DNA of 64,000 nucleotides from Nitrobacter sp. NHB1 (GTDB lineage Bacteria; Pseudomonadota; Alphaproteobacteria; Rhizobiales; Xanthobacteraceae), in the NCBI RefSeq assembly GCF_036964665.1, contig NZ_JBAMDA010000001.1:620001-684000 (forward strand), written 5' to 3'. The notes beneath the pieces were generated by a model. The model was not told the DNA's origin. It saw nothing but the letters and a program-made list of their open reading frames with translations, and did not search any database. Position 1 is the stretch's first letter, and each line of letters begins with the position of its first letter. Positions 27,598 to 36,700 of this stretch are shown one piece after another. A program made the position numbers and the translations under genes.

Positions 27598-28557
27598 TTA
27601 TTCGCCTTTTTTTCCCGGGCCACCCTGGCGATATTCGATCATCGCGGATTTCCGGATATCTTCCAGATAGTCTTTGGATTTCTTCTCGTACTTTTCGGCG
27701 AACATCTTTTCGCGGATTTCCTTTTTCTTCGGGGTATCCACGCTGGTTGCCTTCTTTCCGCAGATAGCCACCATTTCCACGCCCTGCCGCGTGATCTCCG
27801 GCGGGGTCAGATGGCCCACGGGCGTCTTGTCGAGCAAATCACGAATCGGCGGCGGCAGGTCGGCCGACGTCTTGACGACCGTCTCGCGTATTGTGGCGTT
27901 GCGCATCGCTTTGAAAATGCGAGTCGCATCCGCGCACGACTGAACGCGTTCGCGCAACGCGTCCGCCTCCTTGCGCCGGGACTCCATCACAGAAGCCGCC
28001 GCGCCGCGCGGAACGATCAACACGACGGGGCGCATCTGGTATTCGAACCCCTCCGTTTTCGATTGATCCTCGCCGCTGTTCTTCAGTGCTTCGTTGACGT
28101 CGCGGTCGCTGACAAGAAGGCTATCCTTAAAGCGGCCGCGCACGAGGCTTCCCCAGACAAGATCGGCCCTCAGGCGCGCTTTGATCGTGTCTGGACGAAC
28201 ACCCTGAGAGGCGAGCGACTTCGTCAACTGTTCCGGTGACATCCGCATCCGCGCGCCCATGCTGGCGTACTGCTGATCGATATCCGCCGAGGTCGGGTTC
28301 ACACCGAACCTCTTGGCTTCCTTGACCTTCACCTTTTCGTCGATCAATTCGTCGATCACCTGCTGCCGGGTCGGAGTTTTGTGCGTGGATATTTTAATCA
28401 GCCGGCTGCGCTGTTCGATATCGAAACTGGTGATCGGCTCGCCGTTGACCATGACCGCGACGGACTGCGCATGCAGCGGCGAGCTCAGGCAGGTGAACGG
28501 AAGAACGGCGAGTACGGCAAGGCGGCAAAACGCCCGGAGGAGCAAGGTCATTTTCAT
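27598..28557 (-). CDS. surA: SurA-like periplasmic peptidyl-prolyl isomerase / chaperone
   Basis: 319 residues with a signal peptide (RLAVLAVLPFTCLSSPLHAQ). The SurA N-terminal chaperone domain contains VAVMVNGEPITSFDIEQRSRL and QQVIDELIDEKVKVKEA (quoted in parts). A parvulin-like domain at about 165-270 ends VGHLTPPEITRQGVEMVAICG. A Lys/Glu-rich tail follows. It should escort outer-membrane proteins, LptD among them, to the BAM complex. It lies directly downstream of lptD, the order lptD-surA-pdxA-ksgA known from E. coli. Only one parvulin domain is evident, unlike E. coli SurA, which has two. Confidence 0.9.
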   Translation of the reverse strand: MKMTLLLRAFCRLAVLAVLPFTCLSSPLHAQSVAVMVNGEPITSFDIEQRSRLIKISTHKTPTRQQVIDELIDEKVKVKEAKRFGVNPTSADIDQQYASMGARMRMSPEQLTKSLASQGVRPDTIKARLRADLVWGSLVRGRFKDSLLVSDRDVNEALKNSGEDQSKTEGFEYQMRPVVLIVPRGAAASVMESRRKEADALRERVQSCADATRIFKAMRNATIRETVVKTSADLPPPIRDLLDKTPVGHLTPPEITRQGVEMVAICGKKATSVDTPKKKEIREKMFAEKYEKKSKDYLEDIRKSAMIEYRQGGPGKKGE

Positions 28558-28648
28558 GTCAGTCGCGCTAGCAGGTCTCGTGTTAACCGGGTCTGGTTGT
28601 CATATCGGGCGGCGCAGCCTGCTGTTCAAAGTGCCGCCGCTCTGAAAA

Positions 28649-31156
28649 TTACCGGATGCCAGCGCCGCTCGACCCTCCGCGAGTCTGGCCCAGGGTCCGC
28701 AAGCCAAGCTGAAGCATGAAAGCATGAGTAAGCGTGGGCGGCGTCGTTCCTGCAGAGTAGACGTATGACGTCACGTAATTGACACCGAGAACGAAACAGT
28801 CGTCCACGTACCCTGCGCCGATTGAATACTGATTGATCTGGTTGGCTTCCAGATCCCAGCGTGCCGCACCCTGCACGACCCAGTTCGAAGCAACCTTGAT
28901 GGAACCGGTGCCCAGAATGCCCCGGCGGCGCGTGAGATATCCGAGGTCCGGCTGCGCGGCATAATCGCCGTACAGGACGCTCGCAGACCAGCGGTTGAAG
29001 CTGGCGCGGCCTTCGGCCTCGAAGCGCTGTACGTTCAAGGTCGCTTCATCGAAACGCGCGCGTGTGCTGAACGTGAAGATGCTGTTGGGTGAATAGTTGA
29101 TGCTCGACACATAGTCGGATTGCGCGCGCTGCAAGCCGGAATCAACCCCGGTATTGGTAAGATCCGCGACAGCGAACGAGTTCAGGCCGAACAGATGATA
29201 GGACTGGCCGAACAGGAAATTGATCGCGCCGCCGTGGTCGAATTGGGTCGTCGCCTTTATGCCCACATTGGCGCGGCCGCCGCCTTCGACGCGGTCGTAT
29301 CCGGAGAATTTGTCGACGCTGAAGAGATTGCTGGCGTCAAAGACCAGACTTTGCGCATCCTCGTTCGGCAGCTTGCCCGCATAGCTTTCGTTCGGGCGGA
29401 TGATGACTTGCGCGATCGGTTCGATTGTCGTGGTGCCCCAGGGCTGAACGTTGATGAAGGGGTAGCGATACTCAAGACCCACCGTCGGCATCAGGCGGAC
29501 CGTGCTCGCGTTGCCGGGCTGCAGGAAGTTGGACACGCCCGGCTGGTTAGAGATGTCGGCATTGATCGCGTCGGCGCGAAGCGAAGCGAATGGCGTCCAG
29601 ATCTGGCCGAAGGAATCGGTGAACGACTTGCGCCACTGTGCTTCGGCGGTTAGCCGGGTGTAGGTGCCGGGAATGCCGCGGAGTAGGCAGTTGTTGGGCG
29701 TCCGTGCCATCGGGTCGGCTGACGTCGGAAGGCACAGGTAAGAGGTATTCGCGAGCGTCGAGATCGGATCGAACTGCGCCTGATCGCGCGTGAGGTTGGT
29801 GAAGTTGAACTTGTAGCTGAACTCGCCACCGATGACCGAATGATTGACGACGTTCGAATAGTCGATGACCGGCGCAACCACCGGAACCTGACTTTGGTTG
29901 CCTGAGAAGCTCAGGTAGTGGATCGCGCGGGCATCGAAATAGCTGCGGTTGCCGACGCCGGTCAGATAGAGCTGCGAGATCGCCTCGGTCGGCAGACTCA
30001 GGAACGATTGCAGGGGGTCCTTGTATTGCGACAACCGGTAGTCGGAGAAGAAATAGTAGTCGCTCAACAGGACGCCGTCCCAGCCCCAGACCCATTTGTC
30101 GTTCAACGCAAACTGGCCCTTGGTGTCGACACCGCCGCGGAACTGACGATCGCCAGGCAGGGGGGTACCACCGCTCGTGAAGGCACCGGGATCGAGTTGG
30201 TCGATTCCATAAGCACGGATTTGATAGGCGCCGTCGATGAGACGCTGCCGGAACTCGCCCTGCATCAGCACGCCCTGCCGCGTGGTAAAGCGCGGCGAGA
30301 GGGTCAGATCGTAGTTCGGCGCGAGCGCGAAGTAATAGGGGACCTCGATCCCGACCCCAAAGGCATCATAGGTAGTCAGACTAGGCATCAGGAAGCCGCT
30401 CTTGCGCTTCACGGTCGGATCCGGCGTGGAGAAGAAGGGCATATAGGCTATCGGCACGCCGTAGAATTCCAGCCGGGCGTCCTCGAAGTACAGCATCTTC
30501 TCGGTCTGATTGTGAATGATGCGGGCGCCCTTGACCTGCCACAGCGGAGGCCTTTTCGGATCCTCCCTGCAGGGCGCGCAGGCGGTGTAGACGCCGTTCT
30601 CGAAGACGGTGTAGTTGCCCTCGGTCCGATCGGCCCGGCTCGCTGCCATGCGCGTCGCGTCCGCGGTGTCGACCCTTAGCGAATCGACAAAGCCATCCCG
30701 GTAGTCGTCGCTCAAATCCAGGATGTTGGCGTAGGTGATCTTGCCGTCCGCATCGGTCATGCGGATGTTGCCCTCGGCGTGGAGCCGCTTGGTTTTCTGG
30801 TCGTAGATGACCTTGTCCGCCTCGACGCTGGTTCCGTTGTAGAACAACTGCACGTTGCCAACGGCTGAGACGCGCGAGTTGTTATAATCGTAGTCGACCT
30901 CGTTGGCCTGAACGAGCATCTGCCCGTTCTTCTCAGCCGGCGGCGGCTTGGGCTTTGCCGGGCGAGGGTTGTAGGTGAAACTTTGGGCCGCGGCCGGCGT
31001 GGTCGTGACGATGTCCAGCTCGGCGGCGATGATCAGACCGAGAGTTGCGGTGGCCAACGCGGTCAGAATCGCGGGCACGTCAATTCGGTGGCGGCGCAGG
31101 GGAGTGCGCCGCTCGCAAGCAGGCGAGCGTCTACGGAGGGCGGCGATTACAGCCAC
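28649..31156 (-). CDS. lptD: LPS-assembly outer-membrane protein LptD
   Basis: Beta-barrel that inserts lipopolysaccharide into the outer leaflet, with LptE. The N-terminal periplasmic OstA-like domain shows GQMLVQANEVDYDYNNSRVS, GNVQLFYNG and DKVIYDQKTKRLHAEGNIRM (quoted in part). The barrel region (about residue 190 to the end) has alternating strands such as GVLMQGEFRQRL and WGWDGVLLSDYYFF. Cysteines CAPCRE, YLCLPT, NNCLL and DDCFV may form the inter-domain disulfides. I choose GTG 31156 as start: it overlaps the lptG stop as TAGTG, has AGGAGG seven bases upstream and gives a signal sequence (ALATATLGLIIAAELD...AAAQ). An in-frame ATG at 31492 lies inside lptG. About 835 residues. Confidence 0.93.
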   Translation of the reverse strand: MAVIAALRRRSPACERRTPLRRHRIDVPAILTALATATLGLIIAAELDIVTTTPAAAQSFTYNPRPAKPKPPPAEKNGQMLVQANEVDYDYNNSRVSAVGNVQLFYNGTSVEADKVIYDQKTKRLHAEGNIRMTDADGKITYANILDLSDDYRDGFVDSLRVDTADATRMAASRADRTEGNYTVFENGVYTACAPCREDPKRPPLWQVKGARIIHNQTEKMLYFEDARLEFYGVPIAYMPFFSTPDPTVKRKSGFLMPSLTTYDAFGVGIEVPYYFALAPNYDLTLSPRFTTRQGVLMQGEFRQRLIDGAYQIRAYGIDQLDPGAFTSGGTPLPGDRQFRGGVDTKGQFALNDKWVWGWDGVLLSDYYFFSDYRLSQYKDPLQSFLSLPTEAISQLYLTGVGNRSYFDARAIHYLSFSGNQSQVPVVAPVIDYSNVVNHSVIGGEFSYKFNFTNLTRDQAQFDPISTLANTSYLCLPTSADPMARTPNNCLLRGIPGTYTRLTAEAQWRKSFTDSFGQIWTPFASLRADAINADISNQPGVSNFLQPGNASTVRLMPTVGLEYRYPFINVQPWGTTTIEPIAQVIIRPNESYAGKLPNEDAQSLVFDASNLFSVDKFSGYDRVEGGGRANVGIKATTQFDHGGAINFLFGQSYHLFGLNSFAVADLTNTGVDSGLQRAQSDYVSSINYSPNSIFTFSTRARFDEATLNVQRFEAEGRASFNRWSASVLYGDYAAQPDLGYLTRRRGILGTGSIKVASNWVVQGAARWDLEANQINQYSIGAGYVDDCFVLGVNYVTSYVYSAGTTPPTLTHAFMLQLGLRTLGQTRGGSSGAGIR

Positions 31157-32253
31157 TATCCGTCCTCCTGGTGCAACAAGACCAAAAAGCCGGCGAGGCC
31201 GCCCACGCAGACGGGCAACCACGCCGCAGCGATTGGATTCATCAACTCGGCCTTGCTCAAATCCTCGGTTACCTTGGACAGGACGTAGAGCAGAAAGCCT
31301 GACCCCACGCCACTCAAAACCATCTTCTGTACGCCGCCGAAGCGGAAGAACCTGAGGCTCACCGAGGCCGCCAGCATCACCATTGCAGCCAGCAAAAACG
31401 GCTGTGCGATGAGTTTGTGGTATTGCAGCCGATAGCCTGCGGTGGCGAATCCTGAACTCTCGGACGACCTGATATACCCCGGCAGTTGCCAAAATGACAC
31501 AGTCTCGGGGGTGGCGAAACTGTTCCGGACTTGCGCCGCCGTCAGACTGGTCGGGAGGACGAGGGTCTCCTGCTCGACCGGAGGGCTATCGAGCGTAAAG
31601 CGGCGAACACCTTTGAACAGCCAGTGGCCGTCCTCAAGGGTCGCTTCGCGTGCCTCGATACGCTCCCTGAACGTGGAGTCGGGATCGAACCTGAACACGG
31701 TGATCCCGGTCAGGCGAACGCCTTGCTGCTCGCTGCGCGTGGCGTTGATGATGGCCTGGCCATCGTCCGTCACCTGATTGATCCAGAAGCCGGATGCCTC
31801 CTGCAGGCCCCCTCCCGAGACGTTGCCGAATAGCTCGGCCTCCATTTTCTTGGACAATTCGCGCAGGTTGGCCGACATCGGATTGTAGGCCGTGGTCGCG
31901 AGGACGCCGAGCACGAGCGCACACGCGAGCGCCGGCGAGATGAATTGCCATGCCGAGACGCCAGCGGCGCGCGCCACCACCAGTTCCAGCCGCCGCGACA
32001 AGGCCAGGTAGCAGGTCATGGCGCCGACCAGGACACAAAACGGGGTCAGTTTCTCGAGCAGCTGCGGCACCCTGAAGAGCGATGTTTCCGCAACCATGAT
32101 TGCCGATGCCGACGCAAGTCCGGACGTCCTCCGGACCATTTCGATGTAATCGACGAGAACGAGAAGCAGGAAGATGCTGGCGAACACGCCGAGCGCAGCC
32201 ACCACGAAACGGCCGGCAAAATAACGGCCCAATGTGTTCGTCAACATGCTCAT
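31156..32253 (-). CDS. lptG: LPS export ABC transporter permease LptG
   Basis: One of the two permeases of the LptB2FG transporter that extracts LPS from the inner membrane. 365 residues with the YjgP/YjgQ layout: N-terminal membrane segments (FVVAALGVFASIFLLLVLVDYIE), a periplasmic beta-jellyroll in the middle, and three C-terminal segments (LLAAMVMLAASVSLRF, GVGSGFLLYVLSKV, AWLPVCVGGLAGFLVLL). The start overlaps the lptF stop (ATGA at 32250-32253). The stop overlaps the GTG of lptD. The tight coupling supports equal synthesis of the three Lpt parts. Confidence 0.96.
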   Translation of the reverse strand: MSMLTNTLGRYFAGRFVVAALGVFASIFLLLVLVDYIEMVRRTSGLASASAIMVAETSLFRVPQLLEKLTPFCVLVGAMTCYLALSRRLELVVARAAGVSAWQFISPALACALVLGVLATTAYNPMSANLRELSKKMEAELFGNVSGGGLQEASGFWINQVTDDGQAIINATRSEQQGVRLTGITVFRFDPDSTFRERIEAREATLEDGHWLFKGVRRFTLDSPPVEQETLVLPTSLTAAQVRNSFATPETVSFWQLPGYIRSSESSGFATAGYRLQYHKLIAQPFLLAAMVMLAASVSLRFFRFGGVQKMVLSGVGSGFLLYVLSKVTEDLSKAELMNPIAAAWLPVCVGGLAGFLVLLHQEDG

Positions 32254-33419
32254 GCGGTGGCTGGCCTCCCCAGCAGGCGGAGGAGCCGTGCGTTCGATCT
32301 GTTGATCGCTTCCATCAACGCGGCGGGCGGTTCGAGCACGGTTCCGGCAATAATCACCCGGAGGCTGACACCGATCGCACCGAAAAGAAGCAGATATTGC
32401 AGGAGTGGCGCGGTTGGCGACTTCACGGCCAAGACCGAAAGCGCAAAGCCTGCCATGCGCAGGCCGAAAACGGTCGCAATCGCCGCTCCCATGGAGAAAT
32501 TGCGACTCTGACGCGTGGTGCGCGGTGTTCCAAGGAATGCGAAGGTCAGTGCGGCAAAGGCAAACGGATAGATCGGCGCCGTGAAGCGATCGTGAAGCTC
32601 GGCGCGGAACTGGCCGGGCATTTGCCGAACCAGCGGATCCGTCGGTTCCGGCGCAATCAACTCCCAGAGGTAGCGCTCACGGATGCCATAAACGACGTCA
32701 TGCCCCCGATTTGAGAATTTCGACATGTCAAACGCATTGCGGCGGAACGCCACCATGTTCGGTTCGCGCTTGCCGGCCTCGAGTCGCTCCAGGTGTCCGT
32801 CTTCAAGAACGAGGAACGATCCCTTGTCGTTCTTCATCACGGTTCCGTGGTCGGCGATGATGCTGACGCGCTCGTTCGGATTGCGGCGGTCGTCAATGAA
32901 GATGCCAACGAGCAGGCCGCCGGGCTGGCGTTCCCGAACACGAATCGTCAGATTTGGATCGAGTTGCGCGAACCGGCCGGGCTGCAGAACGTTCGCCAGA
33001 ACGTCGGCGGTGATTTCGGCGTCCCATCGTTTCAGCCGGCGCATACCGTCGGGCGCAAGATAGGCTGCGATAAACGCCACCAGCAAGGCCACGACCACGG
33101 TGGCGTAGATGAACGGCCGAAACAGCCGAAAAGGCGACAGACCGGCCGCGTTCATCACGATGATTTCGGAATCGGTGGCAAGCTTGTGGAGGGTGTGGGA
33201 AATCGCGATCATCAGCGCAATCGGCGAGATGATCAGCACCAGCACCGGAATCGCGAGACTGGTGATCCCCAGAAACGTCAGAATGGTCTGACCCTGGCTC
33301 GTCATCAGGTCGATGCCGCGCAACGCCTGCGTAATCCAGATCACCCCCGTCAGGCTGACCAGAACCACGACAAACGACGCCAGCGTCGTCCGGAAAATGT
33401 ACTTATCGATCGACCCCAT
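32250..33419 (-). CDS. lptF: LPS export ABC transporter permease LptF
   Basis: Partner permease of LptG. Starts MGSIDKYIFRTTLASFVVVL, with conserved ISPIALMIAISHTLHKL and NAAGLSPFRLFRPF loops next to membrane helices, a periplasmic domain with RVSIIADHGTVMKN, and final helices before SNARLLRLLG. The ATG at 33419 gives 389 residues. In-frame starts to 33503 would add a leader that does not look like protein. It heads the block lptF-lptG-lptD-surA-pdxA-ksgA. lptA, lptB and lptC are not in this window. Confidence 0.96.
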   Translation of the reverse strand: MGSIDKYIFRTTLASFVVVLVSLTGVIWITQALRGIDLMTSQGQTILTFLGITSLAIPVLVLIISPIALMIAISHTLHKLATDSEIIVMNAAGLSPFRLFRPFIYATVVVALLVAFIAAYLAPDGMRRLKRWDAEITADVLANVLQPGRFAQLDPNLTIRVRERQPGGLLVGIFIDDRRNPNERVSIIADHGTVMKNDKGSFLVLEDGHLERLEAGKREPNMVAFRRNAFDMSKFSNRGHDVVYGIRERYLWELIAPEPTDPLVRQMPGQFRAELHDRFTAPIYPFAFAALTFAFLGTPRTTRQSRNFSMGAAIATVFGLRMAGFALSVLAVKSPTAPLLQYLLLFGAIGVSLRVIIAGTVLEPPAALMEAINRSNARLLRLLGRPATA

Positions 33420-33791
33420 CGGTCTGAACGATCCCCCCGTCCTCCAGGTCAAAACAACCGGCAGCGCCAGATCCTGGCCGAGACTTTCCCAATGCCTCGC
33501 CAATGTTTTTACCCGACTCGCCTCTCACTACCATCCCTTTGATCCGTCAACAAAATGGCCGAGCCCTGATGCCCATCGATTATGGTTAAATTCCGGGATA
33601 TGTGGCCGTGCAGCCACGACGGCCAGACGGCAAATGTGCCTCCGAGCGGGTTTTGGAGCCAATACGGCTGCGGATAGCCGATCCGGGATCGTGGGACCTT
33701 GGCAGCGTTGCCTTTGACAGGTCATAGTCGTTATTTCACACGCCAGCCGGATACCGACGCTGCGCCGCCCCTGATTCTGGAGGATTTGCTG
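33420..33791. promoter_or_regulatory. Divergent promoter region lptF / pepA
   Basis: 372 bp without a gene, between divergently read lptF and pepA. A TTGACA at 33714-33719 may be the pepA -35, but no clear -10 is seen. No repeat or operator is recognised. Confidence 0.4.
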
Positions 33792-35294
33792 ATGCCCGAC
33801 GCCGTCAAGGTCGGCTTTGTTCCGTTTTCGACCGCTCCGCGCGGCACACTCGTGGTGTTCTGCGACGATGCGCTGAAATTCGGCCGGACCGCGAGCAAGG
33901 CTCTCGGGGCGTCAGCCGGAGTCGTCAAACGAGCCGCGACGACCAATCAGTTCAAGGGCAAAAGCGCGGCGACGCTCGATATCCTCGCACCGGAGGGCCT
34001 GAAGGCGGATCGCCTGATCGTCGTCGGCGCCGGCAAGGCGTCCGCCCTCAAAAGCAGCGACTTCCTCAAGTACGGCGGCGTCTTGGCCGGAAAGATTCGC
34101 GGCGATAACGGCGCCGTGACGGTGATTGCGGAACTGCCGTCGGCGGCGATGAGCCCCGATCAATCGGCGTCGCTGGCCTCCGGCATCCGGTTGCGCGCCT
34201 ACAAATTCGACCGCTACAAGACCAGGAAGAAGGACGGCGACGACACGGCGCTGCACGCCAACGTGTCGATCGCGGTCGCCGACCTTGCCGCCACGAAGAA
34301 AGCGTTCGCGCCGACCGTTCACGTTGTCGAGGGCGTCATTATAGCGCGCGATCTCGTGAACGAGCCGCCGAATGTGCTCTATCCGGAAGAGTTCGCGCGG
34401 CGCGCCAGCCGGTTGCGCAGGTTGGGGGTCGGCATCGACGTCCTCGACGTCAAGGCAATGACGAAGCTCGGCATGGGCGCGCTGCTGGGGGTCGGGCAGG
34501 GGTCGGCGCGACCCAGCCGGACGGTGGTCATGCGCTGGAACGGCGGCAAAAAGGGTGAACCGCCGGTCGCCTTCGTCGGTAAGGGCGTCTGCTTCGATAC
34601 CGGCGGCATCTCGATCAAGTCCGCCGGCGGCATGGAGGAGATGAAAGGCGACATGGGCGGCGCGGCCTGCGTGGTCGGGCTGATGCATGCGCTTGCCGCG
34701 CGCAAGGCGAAGGTCAATGCCGTCGGCGCGATCGGTCTCGTCGAGAACATGCCCGACGGCAACGCGCAGCGGCCCGGCGATATCGTAACCTCGATGTCGG
34801 GCCAGACCATCGAGATCATCAACACCGATGCGGAGGGCCGGTTGGTTCTTGCCGACGTACTCTGGTACGTCGCCCGCAAGTTCAAGCCGAAGGTCATGGT
34901 CGATCTCGCGACGCTGACCGGCGCCATCATGGTTGCGCTCGGCACCGAACACGCCGGCCTGTTCTCCAACAACGACCAGTTGTCGGAGCGATTGACCAAG
35001 GTCGGCATCGAGACCGGCGAGCGTATCTGGCGTATGCCGCTCGCGCCCGAATACGACAAGCTGATCGACTCGCAGTTCGCCGACATGAAGAACACCGGCG
35101 GCCGCTATGGCGGCTCGATCACGGCTGCGCAACTTTTGCAACGGTTTGTCGACGACACGCCGTGGGCGCATCTCGACATAGCGGGAACGGCGATGGGCGC
35201 TCCGAAATCGGACATCAACCAAAGCTGGGGATCGGGGTTCGGTGTCCGCCTGCTGGACCGGCTGGTTGCGGAGTATTACGAAGCGCGGCGATGA
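33792..35294 (+). CDS. pepA: Leucyl aminopeptidase (M17)
   Basis: Cytosolic hexameric metallo-aminopeptidase that removes N-terminal residues, leucine by preference. The metal- and substrate-binding motifs are [26 protein letters not shown] and the signature [14 protein letters not shown]. About 500 residues from ATG 33792, which has GGAGG eight bases upstream. Earlier in-frame starts at 33699 add an unlikely leader. Its stop overlaps the holC start (ATGA at 35291-35294), the same pepA-holC pairing found in E. coli. Confidence 0.97.
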   Translation: MPDAVKVGFVPFSTAPRGTLVVFCDDALKFGRTASKALGASAGVVKRAATTNQFKGKSAATLDILAPEGLKADRLIVVGAGKASALKSSDFLKYGGVLAGKIRGDNGAVTVIAELPSAAMSPDQSASLASGIRLRAYKFDRYKTRKKDGDDTALHANVSIAVADLAATKKAFAPTVHVVEGVIIARDLVNEPPNVLYPEEFARRASRLRRLGVGIDVLDVKAMTKLGMGALLGVGQGSARPSRTVVMRWNGGKKGEPPVAFVGKGVCFDTGGISIKSAGGMEEMKGDMGGAACVVGLMHALAARKAKVNAVGAIGLVENMPDGNAQRPGDIVTSMSGQTIEIINTDAEGRLVLADVLWYVARKFKPKVMVDLATLTGAIMVALGTEHAGLFSNNDQLSERLTKVGIETGERIWRMPLAPEYDKLIDSQFADMKNTGGRYGGSITAAQLLQRFVDDTPWAHLDIAGTAMGAPKSDINQSWGSGFGVRLLDRLVAEYYEARR

Positions 35295-35743
35295 CCGAAG
35301 TCCTGTTCTATCACTTGCAGAACATGGCGCTTGAAAGCGTTCTGCCGCCGCTGCTCGAAAAAACCATCGAGCGCGGCTGGCGAGCCGTCGTGCACACAAC
35401 CTCCGAGGAGCGCGCCGATGCGCTCGATGCGCATCTGTGGACTTATCGCGACGACTCATTCCTGCCGCATGCGACGTGGCGGATCGAGGACGCAAGCGAG
35501 CAGCCGATCGTGCTGACAATCGACGGCCACAATCCCAATCGGGCCACCGTCAGATTTCTGATCGACAGCGCTCCGCTTCCGGAGAGTCCGGAAGCCTACG
35601 AACGGCTGGTGCTGGTGTTCGATGGCGACGACAGTATCTCGCTGGATGCCGCGCGGGCTGTCTGGACCGAATGCAAGTCGCGAGGGTTCGAGGTGACTTA
35701 CTGGCAGGCCGACGAAAGGGGGCGCTGGCAGCGTCGCCACTAG
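35291..35743 (+). CDS. holC: DNA polymerase III chi subunit
   Basis: Chi binds SSB and, with psi, the clamp loader of the replicative polymerase. 150 residues: [47 protein letters not shown], and [13 protein letters not shown] near the middle, all typical (quoted in parts). The last segment is [17 protein letters not shown]. It overlaps pepA by 4 bp and is co-translated with it. Confidence 0.95.
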   Translation: MTEVLFYHLQNMALESVLPPLLEKTIERGWRAVVHTTSEERADALDAHLWTYRDDSFLPHATWRIEDASEQPIVLTIDGHNPNRATVRFLIDSAPLPESPEAYERLVLVFDGDDSISLDAARAVWTECKSRGFEVTYWQADERGRWQRRH

Positions 35744-35868
35744 CGACATACAGCGGTTGTAATTTAATTATATTTGAGGCTTTCTGATCCGACCTCACGG
35801 CCAGCCATGGTCGTGCCTCAAATTGGTGTTGGGACAGGCTTTACGATCCGTTGGGGACAGAATTCGTC

Positions 35869-36450
35869 GTGAGACAGCCCAAATTTCATCAATGGGCCTT
35901 GATGTCGCTGCTTTTGGTGGCGCCGCTCCTGTCGGGTTGCGGCAGCGCATCGGACATGTTTTCGTCCGATCTGCTGTCCAAGGATGCGAACTGGTTTTCG
36001 CGATCGGGCAGGTTGTTCATCAAGAACGTTTCGATCGAAACGCCCCCCCTGACGCCCAGCAAGCCCGTGACCCCGGACGATCTCATCAGCGCTGACGGCC
36101 TTTGTCCGGGCATGGCGCCGCCGATCGGCGCGGGTGAATCCAGTGCGCTGACCGATGGCGCCGCCGGAGGGCCGACAACGCCGGCGTCCGTGGCGCCTGG
36201 AACTGGCACGGTGGCATTGGGGCACACCGAATGCGACGTGACGCGCGGCATCGGCGCACCGGACAATGTTAGTCTCTCCAACAATCCACACGGCGCCCGC
36301 GTTGCGGTGCTGACGTTCCTGAAGGGTCCGCACGCCGGAATCTACACTTTCACGGCGGGACGTCTGTCTTCGATCGAAAAGGCGCCTGAACCGGTTGCGC
36401 CTCCGAAGCGGGAGCGACGGGGGAAAAAGAAGCACCGCGCGGCGAACTGA
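35869..36450 (+). CDS. Putative lipoprotein of unknown function
   Basis: About 193 residues. The N-terminal hydrophobic stretch LMSLLLVAPLLSGCGS ends in a lipobox with the acylated Cys at residue 24. A repeated structural feature follows: short Gly/Pro/Thr-rich linker, then GTVALGHTECDVTRGIGAPDNV, NPHGARVAVLTFLKGPHAGIYTF and a Lys-rich tail (quoted in parts). The GVTRxxGxP-like element recalls small outer-membrane assembly lipoproteins of the SmpA/BamE type, where a GxTxxxVxxxLGxP motif is central. This is a weak resemblance. Start choice between GTG 35869 and ATG 35902 is open. A long hairpin follows the stop. Confidence 0.65.
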   Translation: MRQPKFHQWALMSLLLVAPLLSGCGSASDMFSSDLLSKDANWFSRSGRLFIKNVSIETPPLTPSKPVTPDDLISADGLCPGMAPPIGAGESSALTDGAAGGPTTPASVAPGTGTVALGHTECDVTRGIGAPDNVSLSNNPHGARVAVLTFLKGPHAGIYTFTAGRLSSIEKAPEPVAPPKRERRGKKKHRAAN

Positions 36451-36464
36451 ATTCGCGGCAACTC

Positions 36465-36590
36465 AGAGCCTCGCTTCTGATGGAATCAGAAGCGAGGCTC
36501 TGTGATTTGATTTGACGCGTCTTCTTCACGCGAAGCGGTATTCATCCTCGGGTTACGCCCCAGGACATGCTTCGCTCGAAAACGCTATTG
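36465..36590 (-). repeat. Dispersed palindromic repeat, family 1, copy C (reversed)
   Basis: Begins with a perfect 17-bp inverted repeat AGAGCCTCGCTTCTGAT-GGA-ATCAGAAGCGAGGCTCT arms (36465-36501). It continues GACGCGTCTTCTTCACGCGAA, CCTCGGGTTACGCCCCAGG and TTCGCTCGAAAACGCTA. This is the reverse order of copies A and B, so it is the same element inverted. Confidence 0.85.
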
Positions 36591-36628
36591 TTCATGATTT
36601 TGGATCGATTCGATCCAAAATCATGAAC
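36590..36628. repeat. 39-bp perfect palindrome
   Basis: Arms of 19 bp (GTTCATGATTTTGGATCGA and its exact complement) around a single T. It directly abuts family 1 repeat copy C and lies 72 bp before the stop codon of the convergent ABC-F gene. It is AT-richer than its surroundings. It could be a transcript-end hairpin, a protein-binding site or the foot of another mobile palindromic repeat. Confidence 0.8.
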
Positions 36629-36700
36629 GTGATCGATTCCCATATTTTTGAGAAGCGGGATGCGGGCGGAAAACCGCTACACACTTTTCCTCATCCCGCC

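Noticed and set aside
31157-31492. 112-residue N-terminal extension of LptD
   Set aside because: It lies wholly inside lptG in another frame. The GTG at 31156 with AGGAGG gives a proper signal sequence.
33912-35519. 535-residue open frame antisense to pepA
   Set aside because: Shadow of a strongly conserved gene; composition is Arg/Ala/Asp-rich and no motif is seen.
36465-36501. The 17-bp perfect hairpin as a simple rho-independent terminator
   Set aside because: No T-run follows on either strand and the sequence is the terminal module of family 1 repeats, so it is listed as a repeat.
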